Origin: Myxococcaceae bacterium
GTDB lineage: Bacteria; Myxococcota; Myxococcia; Myxococcales; Myxococcaceae
Assembly (NCBI GenBank): GCA_025459425.1
Contig: JALOQF010000024.1
Coordinates: forward strand, 1-63,008
Reading direction: 5' to 3'
DNA: 63,008 nucleotides
Shown here: piece after piece, positions 58,977 to 63,008 of the stretch
Layout: every line of letters starts with the position of its first letter
Position numbering within the stretch: the stretch's first letter is position 1
The notes under the pieces: model-generated
What the model was told of the DNA's origin: nothing
Database searches by the model: none
The model's input: only the letters and a program-made list of their open reading frames with translations
Position numbers and translations under genes: made by a program

Positions 58977-59929
58977 TACTTGATGAGGCCGATCTCACGC
59001 AGCCGCTGCTTGAGGAACTCGTCGGCCGTGATGTCGGGGAACTTCTTCGGCCGGTCCGCCGACACGAAGCGCTCGTTGATGGCGAGCGAGCAGTCGGGGA
59101 ACGGGTGCACGAAGAAGGGCATCGAGTAGCGCACCACGTCGTCGTCGGTGCTCTTCGGGTTCACCACGCGGTGGGTCGTCGAGGGCACGACGCCGTTGGT
59201 GCAGCGCTGGAGCATGTCTCCGGAGTCGACGACGATCTGCCCTTTGAGCGCGTCGATGGCGATCCACTCGTTCTGGCGCGTGAGCACCTCGAGTCCGGAC
59301 GACGTGGACTCACACAAGAGCGTGATGAGGTTGATGTCTTCGTGCTCGGCCGCGCGCACACCGCCGGGAATGAACATGTCCTTGAGCGGCGGGTAGTGAA
59401 TGATGCGCAGAATCGAGTTCCCGTCGCGCGCCATGTCCGAGAAGAACGGGCGCGGGAGCTGGAAGTAGTCGGCGAGCGCCTGCAGCATGATGGCCGCGGC
59501 GCCGTCGAGCGCGTGGAACAGGTCGAGCGTGTTGGCCTTGAAGGTGGCGAGCTCGGTGGGCCACAGGTTCGCGCCGTAGATGGAGCGCTTCGCGTGGTTG
59601 TCGGGCAGGTCGCGGCCGACGTGCCAGAACTCCTTGAGGTCGCCGACCTTGCGGTCCTTCGCGTGCTCCTGGCCGAAGGGCGTGTAGCCGCGCTGCCCGC
59701 CGCCGCCGGGCACGAAGTACTTCTTCTTCACGTCCACCGGCAGCGCGAAGAGCGCCTCGGCGTCCTTGTACGTGCGGCGAATGAGCGCGTCGTCGACGCC
59801 GTGGTTGATGATGGAGACGAAGCCGAACTCCGTCAGGCCGTCGCCCCAGGCCTTGATGAAGCCGTCACGCTCGGCCGGCGTGCCGTGGGTGTACTTCGAG
59901 AGATCGAGAACGGGGATGCGCTTGGACAC
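58976..59929 (-). CDS. 2-oxoglutarate/Fe(II) oxygenase, isopenicillin N synthase family
   Basis: A 317-residue non-haem iron oxygenase. The N-terminal DIOX domain begins IPVLDLSKYTHG and includes GFVSIINHGVDDALI; the core has HYPP, the iron site HEDINLITLL (His and Asp of HxD) and distal His in THRVVNP, and RYSMPFF supplies the 2OG-binding RxS. Such enzymes hydroxylate or desaturate small molecules; the substrate is unknown and no biosynthetic cluster is adjacent. Start GTG at 59929; the long upstream open frame is not protein-like. Divergent from the AGPS-like gene. Confidence 0.88.
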   Translation of the reverse strand: MSKRIPVLDLSKYTHGTPAERDGFIKAWGDGLTEFGFVSIINHGVDDALIRRTYKDAEALFALPVDVKKKYFVPGGGGQRGYTPFGQEHAKDRKVGDLKEFWHVGRDLPDNHAKRSIYGANLWPTELATFKANTLDLFHALDGAAAIMLQALADYFQLPRPFFSDMARDGNSILRIIHYPPLKDMFIPGGVRAAEHEDINLITLLCESTSSGLEVLTRQNEWIAIDALKGQIVVDSGDMLQRCTNGVVPSTTHRVVNPKSTDDDVVRYSMPFFVHPFPDCSLAINERFVSADRPKKFPDITADEFLKQRLREIGLIK

Positions 59930-59996
59930 GGCGACGCTTGTACCGCGTGTCGCGCGGGCCACCAAAAGCCCGACTGCGCGGCGTACAACCGCGCTC

Positions 59997-61574
59997 ATGG
60001 GACGACATGCGTGGGGCTGGGGTCTCGAAGAGCGCGCGATTCCACTCGATGAGGTGCGTCCGCGGGTCGAGCCATTCTTCGGTGCGAGGGACGAGCTGAA
60101 GGGTGCGCAGCCGAGGGTGCCAGCGCCGCGGGTCGAGGTTCCTCTGGCAGTACGTGCCTTCGCTTCGGCGGCTGATGACGTCCGGGCGGCCCACGCGATG
60201 GGGAAGGCGTACCCCGACCGCGTGCGCGGGTTCCGCGGAGACTTCTCGTCTGCGCCAGACCTGGTGGTGACGCCGCGCTCCGAGACGGAGCTGGTGCAGG
60301 CGCTCGAGTGCGCGACGGTGGAGAAGCTCTCGGTCACTCCGTTCGGCGGCGGCTCGAGCGTGGTCGGTGGCGTAGAGCCAGTGCTCGGCACGGGCCATCG
60401 CGGCACCATGACGCTCGACCTGTCCGCCCTGGGCCAGCTGCGTGAGGTCGACGCCGTCTCACGGCTGGCGCGCATCGAGGGCGGAGCGTTCGGCCCGGCA
60501 CTCGAGACGCAGCTCGGAGCGCATGGGCTCACGCTCCGGCACTTTCCGCAGTCCTTCGAGTTCTCGACGCTCGGCGGGTGGATCGCCACTCGCGCCGGCG
60601 GGCATTTCGCCACCGGGCCGACCCACATCGACGACCTCGTGCACTCGGTGCGGCTGGTGACACCCTCGGGGCTCTTCGAGACGAAGTCGTTCCCGGCGTC
60701 GGGCGCGGGTGTCGACCCGAACCGGTTGGTGCTCGGCAGCGAAGGCATCTTTGGCGTCATCACCGAGGCGTGGATGCGCGTTCGCCCGAAGCCGACGTTC
60801 CGCGCGAGCGCGTCGGTGCACTTCGACGAGTACCGGGCGGCGGTCGATGCGGTGCGGGCGTTGGCGCAGTCGGGCCTGCAGCCGGCCAACTGCCGCCTGC
60901 TCGACCCCGCCGAGGCGATGGTGAACGGCGTGACGTTCGACGGGTGCGCGGTGCTGGTGCTCGGCTTCGAGTCAGCGACTCATTCCATGCGGGAATGGAT
61001 CGACCAGGCGCTCCGAGTGACGGCCCAGTTCCACGGGCGGTGCGAGAAGGGAGCGCAAGTGCTCGACGGCGCCGGAGAACGTGCCGATGACGCAGGCCAG
61101 TCGTGGCGGCGCTCGTTCCTCCAGGGGCCGTATCTGCAGGACGCGCTCATTCGTCTGGGGCTGGTGGCTGACACCTTCGAGACGGCCTGCACGTGGAGCC
61201 GCTTTCACGCGCTCTACGCGGGCGTGACGGGCGCGGTGATGGAGGGGCTCCAGCGGCTCTGCGGCGGCGGCGTGGTGTCGTGCCGCTTCACGCACGTGTA
61301 CCCCGATGGCCCGGCGCCGTACTTCACCTTCATCGGACCTGCGCGCGAAGGAGAGGAACTGGCGCAGTGGGCCGAGCTCAAGCGCCTCGCTTCGGACGCG
61401 GTCGCTGCGCATGGAGGCACCATCACGCACCACCATGCGGTCGGGCGCACGCATCGGCCCTGGTACGAGCGGGAGGTGCCGGCGGCGTTCCGCGCATCGA
61501 TGGCGGCCGTGAAGCGTCAGCTCGATCCCGCGGGGCTGCTCAACCCGGGCGTTCTTCTCGACCAGCAGCTGTGA
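59997..61574 (+). CDS. FAD-binding oxidase, alkyldihydroxyacetonephosphate synthase-like
   Basis: A 525-residue flavoenzyme of the AGPS group, which makes ether-lipid precursors from acyl-DHAP. It starts MGRHAWGWGLEER as AGPS proteins do and has VRGFRGDFSSAPDLVVTPRSE (FAD domain entry), PFGGGSSVVGGVEP (PP-loop, about 115-128), TLGGWIATRAGGH, GSEGIFGVITEAWMRVRPKP and the C-terminal active-site THHHAVGRTHRPWYERE plus LDPAGLLNPGVLL. Ether lipids are made by myxobacteria during development, so agpS is a reasonable name, but other VAO-family oxidases share these motifs. Start at 59997. Confidence 0.82.
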   Translation: MGRHAWGWGLEERAIPLDEVRPRVEPFFGARDELKGAQPRVPAPRVEVPLAVRAFASAADDVRAAHAMGKAYPDRVRGFRGDFSSAPDLVVTPRSETELVQALECATVEKLSVTPFGGGSSVVGGVEPVLGTGHRGTMTLDLSALGQLREVDAVSRLARIEGGAFGPALETQLGAHGLTLRHFPQSFEFSTLGGWIATRAGGHFATGPTHIDDLVHSVRLVTPSGLFETKSFPASGAGVDPNRLVLGSEGIFGVITEAWMRVRPKPTFRASASVHFDEYRAAVDAVRALAQSGLQPANCRLLDPAEAMVNGVTFDGCAVLVLGFESATHSMREWIDQALRVTAQFHGRCEKGAQVLDGAGERADDAGQSWRRSFLQGPYLQDALIRLGLVADTFETACTWSRFHALYAGVTGAVMEGLQRLCGGGVVSCRFTHVYPDGPAPYFTFIGPAREGEELAQWAELKRLASDAVAAHGGTITHHHAVGRTHRPWYEREVPAAFRASMAAVKRQLDPAGLLNPGVLLDQQL

Positions 61575-61612
61575 CCTTGCGACGCAGAGCAGGTGCACGC
61601 CACGATGTCGCT

Positions 61613-61909
61613 GTGGAACCGCGCACGTACTCGATCGCCCAGGCCCGGAACGCATTCTCTCGCCTCGTCAGAGAGGTCGAACGAGGCGGCGCGATCGTGC
61701 TGACGCGTCGGGGCAAGCAGGTGGCCGTCGTTCTGTCGCAAGCGGAGTACGCAAGGCTCCGGTCGGGCGCGTCGCGGTTCCGCGAGGCCTTCGCGGCGTT
61801 CATGGCCTCGCGTCCGACAGGTGGCTGGCTGACGGAGAAGCAGATTCGAGCACTTCGAGACCGGCGACCGGCCCGCCGGGTGACGGTATGGAAAGTCGAT
61901 TGCCCCTGA
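61613..61909 (+). CDS. Phd/YefM-type antitoxin, apparently without a toxin
   Basis: A 98-residue protein beginning at GTG 61613: RTYSIAQARNAFSRLVREVERGGAIVLTRRGKQVAVVLSQAEYARL is the Phd/YefM DNA-binding fold. The C-terminal half (about 50-98) would wrap a toxin. No PIN or RelE gene follows; only a short overlapping frame (ATG 61888 to stop 61944) remains. Probably the residue of a toxin-antitoxin pair. Function in the cell today unknown. Confidence 0.75.
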   Translation: MEPRTYSIAQARNAFSRLVREVERGGAIVLTRRGKQVAVVLSQAEYARLRSGASRFREAFAAFMASRPTGGWLTEKQIRALRDRRPARRVTVWKVDCP

Positions 61910-61944
61910 ACGCCCGCCCCCGGCTCGTGTCATCGAGTTGGTGA
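61888..61944 (+). pseudogene. possible remnant of the cognate toxin start
   Basis: An 18-codon frame, MESRLPLNARPRLVSSSW, begins inside the 3' end of the antitoxin gene, the position where PIN-type toxins usually start. RPRLV recalls the entry of PIN domains (PRLVLDTN) but then stops. Too short to be sure; could be chance. Confidence 0.2.
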
Positions 61945-62081
61945 GGTGGCACTCAACGTCGGCTTCGACGCAAACCCGCCTGACAGCCCTCTCGCCCGGT
62001 GAGAATTCCGCGTGGCCCCTCAGTTGACGCGAACGTGACGTGTGCCCTACGCGGCGCTCCCTTCGAGTCGGGGAGGCCCGG

Positions 62082-63008
62082 TTGCTTCAGCTGCGCGCCA
62101 TGGTGGGAGTCGTCTTCATCGCGTCCAGCGCGGTGGCGCAGACGCCCACTGGCCCCAGCGACGACCCGGCTCCAGCCGAGGCCACCACTGCGACGCCGAA
62201 GCCCGTTCCTCCGCCGACGACCAAAGACGCGAAGAAGGACAAGGACTCGGACGACGACCGGCCGCGCGGCTCCCAGGGCTTCGTCGAAGCACGCGGCGGC
62301 GGCGGCGAGCTCCACTTCGGCGGCTTCGACTTCGGCCTCACCTCGTTCTTCTCCTCGGGCCTCTACTTCGCGCCCGAGGCGTACACCGGCTCGCTCACCT
62401 TCTGGCTCGAGCCCTCGTGGAGCTTCGGGCGGCGCTTCCTCAAGGGCACCTGGTTCGAGCCGATGCTGCTGGCCGTGCGTCTGCCCATCGAGCTCGAGCT
62501 GGCCGGCAACGACGGGCGCTTTCGCAGCCCTGAGTTCGCGTCCTCGTCACTCTTTGGTGGGCTCCCCGAGGAAGGGCTGAGCCAGGCGCCCGGCTTCGGC
62601 CTCGTCGACGGCGCCGTTCGCCGCCCAGTCATTCTCGGAGACACGTGGATCAACCTCATCCACGGGCGCCTCTTCACCATTCCGAAGGTCGGCATCTCGG
62701 TGGCGTCGAGCCTTCGCTGGGCGCTCCCGACGTCGGTGGCGAGCCGCAACACCGGCTTCGTCAGCTCGCTCTCCATCGGCTTCATCGCCGACAAGACGTT
62801 CGGGCCGCTCCACCTCACGTACGTCTTCCGCCCCGCGAAGTACTTCTACGAGCGCACCACCAGCGCCATTCGCGGCACCCAGGACACCGTCGTCGTCAAC
62901 GGCCGCACCGAGGAGACGTGGCGCCCTCCTTCGACCGGCGTCGCCAACCCGAACTTCGGCTTCATCAACGGCCTGTCGGCGTCGGTCGAGCTGCCGAAGG
63001 GCTTCTCG
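62082..63008 (+). CDS. outer-membrane protein, 3' end beyond window
   Basis: Partial, at least 309 residues, open to the window edge. A TTG at 62082 has GGGAGG five bases upstream and gives a better signal peptide (LLQLRAMVGVVFIASSAVAQ); ATG 62100 is the alternative. A Pro/Asp/Lys-rich spacer follows, then barrel-like strands (GELHFGGFDFGLTSFFSSGLYFAPEAYTGSLTFWLEPSWSFG, VGISVASSLRWALPTSVASRNTGFVSSLSIGF, LHLTYVFRPAKYFY). Not recognised as a named family; probably an outer-membrane beta barrel. Confidence 0.7.
   Translation, partial: MLQLRAMVGVVFIASSAVAQTPTGPSDDPAPAEATTATPKPVPPPTTKDAKKDKDSDDDRPRGSQGFVEARGGGGELHFGGFDFGLTSFFSSGLYFAPEAYTGSLTFWLEPSWSFGRRFLKGTWFEPMLLAVRLPIELELAGNDGRFRSPEFASSSLFGGLPEEGLSQAPGFGLVDGAVRRPVILGDTWINLIHGRLFTIPKVGISVASSLRWALPTSVASRNTGFVSSLSIGFIADKTFGPLHLTYVFRPAKYFYERTTSAIRGTQDTVVVNGRTEETWRPPSTGVANPNFGFINGLSASVELPKGFS

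Overview
The window reads as chromosome from a myxobacterium-like member of the Myxococcota. The support is very high GC with strong third-position GC bias, many lipoproteins with Asp-Ala-Gly or Gly/Ser/Ala-rich linkers, a Myxococcales-type sigma-70-like factor beside a Ser/Thr kinase with TPRs, and a full-length proteobacterial PurL. No tRNA, CRISPR array, insertion sequence or prophage was seen. Coding density is high; the longest unassigned gap is 14805-15188.

Region 1 (91-13579) looks like a zinc-starvation island. A minus-strand operon (6498 to 91) encodes an AztD-like propeller lipoprotein, a membrane-anchored protein, three small lipoproteins and a TonB-dependent receptor. A MerC-like membrane protein is divergent from it. 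A second minus operon encodes a NicO-type metal permease, a COG0523 (CobW-type) GTPase and a WD40 protein; divergent from it are a second COG0523 GTPase and a DUF1826 protein. A third pair encodes a second DUF1826 protein and a cysteine-free ribosomal protein L33, divergent from an unknown gene. All three divergent promoter regions carry copies of one dyad, WTGC-N9-RCGAW, which I propose as the operator of a Zur-like repressor. The repressor itself is not in the window.

Region 2 (13680-24199) holds a cysteine desulfurase, a repeat lipoprotein, the sigma factor convergent with a zinc-finger Ser/Thr kinase, a porin, a MepA/LysM endopeptidase, a frameshifted gene and a small gene following purL. 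Region 3 (24203-39738) has purL, an NtrC-type two-component system, a 7TMR-DISM diguanylate cyclase operon with two paralogous membrane proteins, and a complete RND efflux operon (adaptor, pump, outer-membrane factor). Region 4 (39844-54582) has a CVGCH lipoprotein, an M28 peptidase, the RNase P RNA, ftsK, a zinc-ribbon/TPR protein, a CBS protein, gatCAB, a SUMF1-like lipoprotein with a long GGSAGG tract, and a GGQ release-factor-like protein. Region 5 (54583-63008) holds a HipA/HipB-type module in kinase-first order behind an AT-rich operator, a broken phytase-like/glycerophosphodiesterase chimera, a 2OG-Fe(II) oxygenase, an AGPS-like flavoenzyme, an orphan Phd-type antitoxin and an outer-membrane protein cut by the window end.

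The most interesting items are the zinc island with its shared operator and paired DUF1826 proteins; the chimera, whose GDPD barrel is circularly permuted and inserted in a propeller; the kinase-first hip module; and the ~185-residue insertion inside the FtsK motor.
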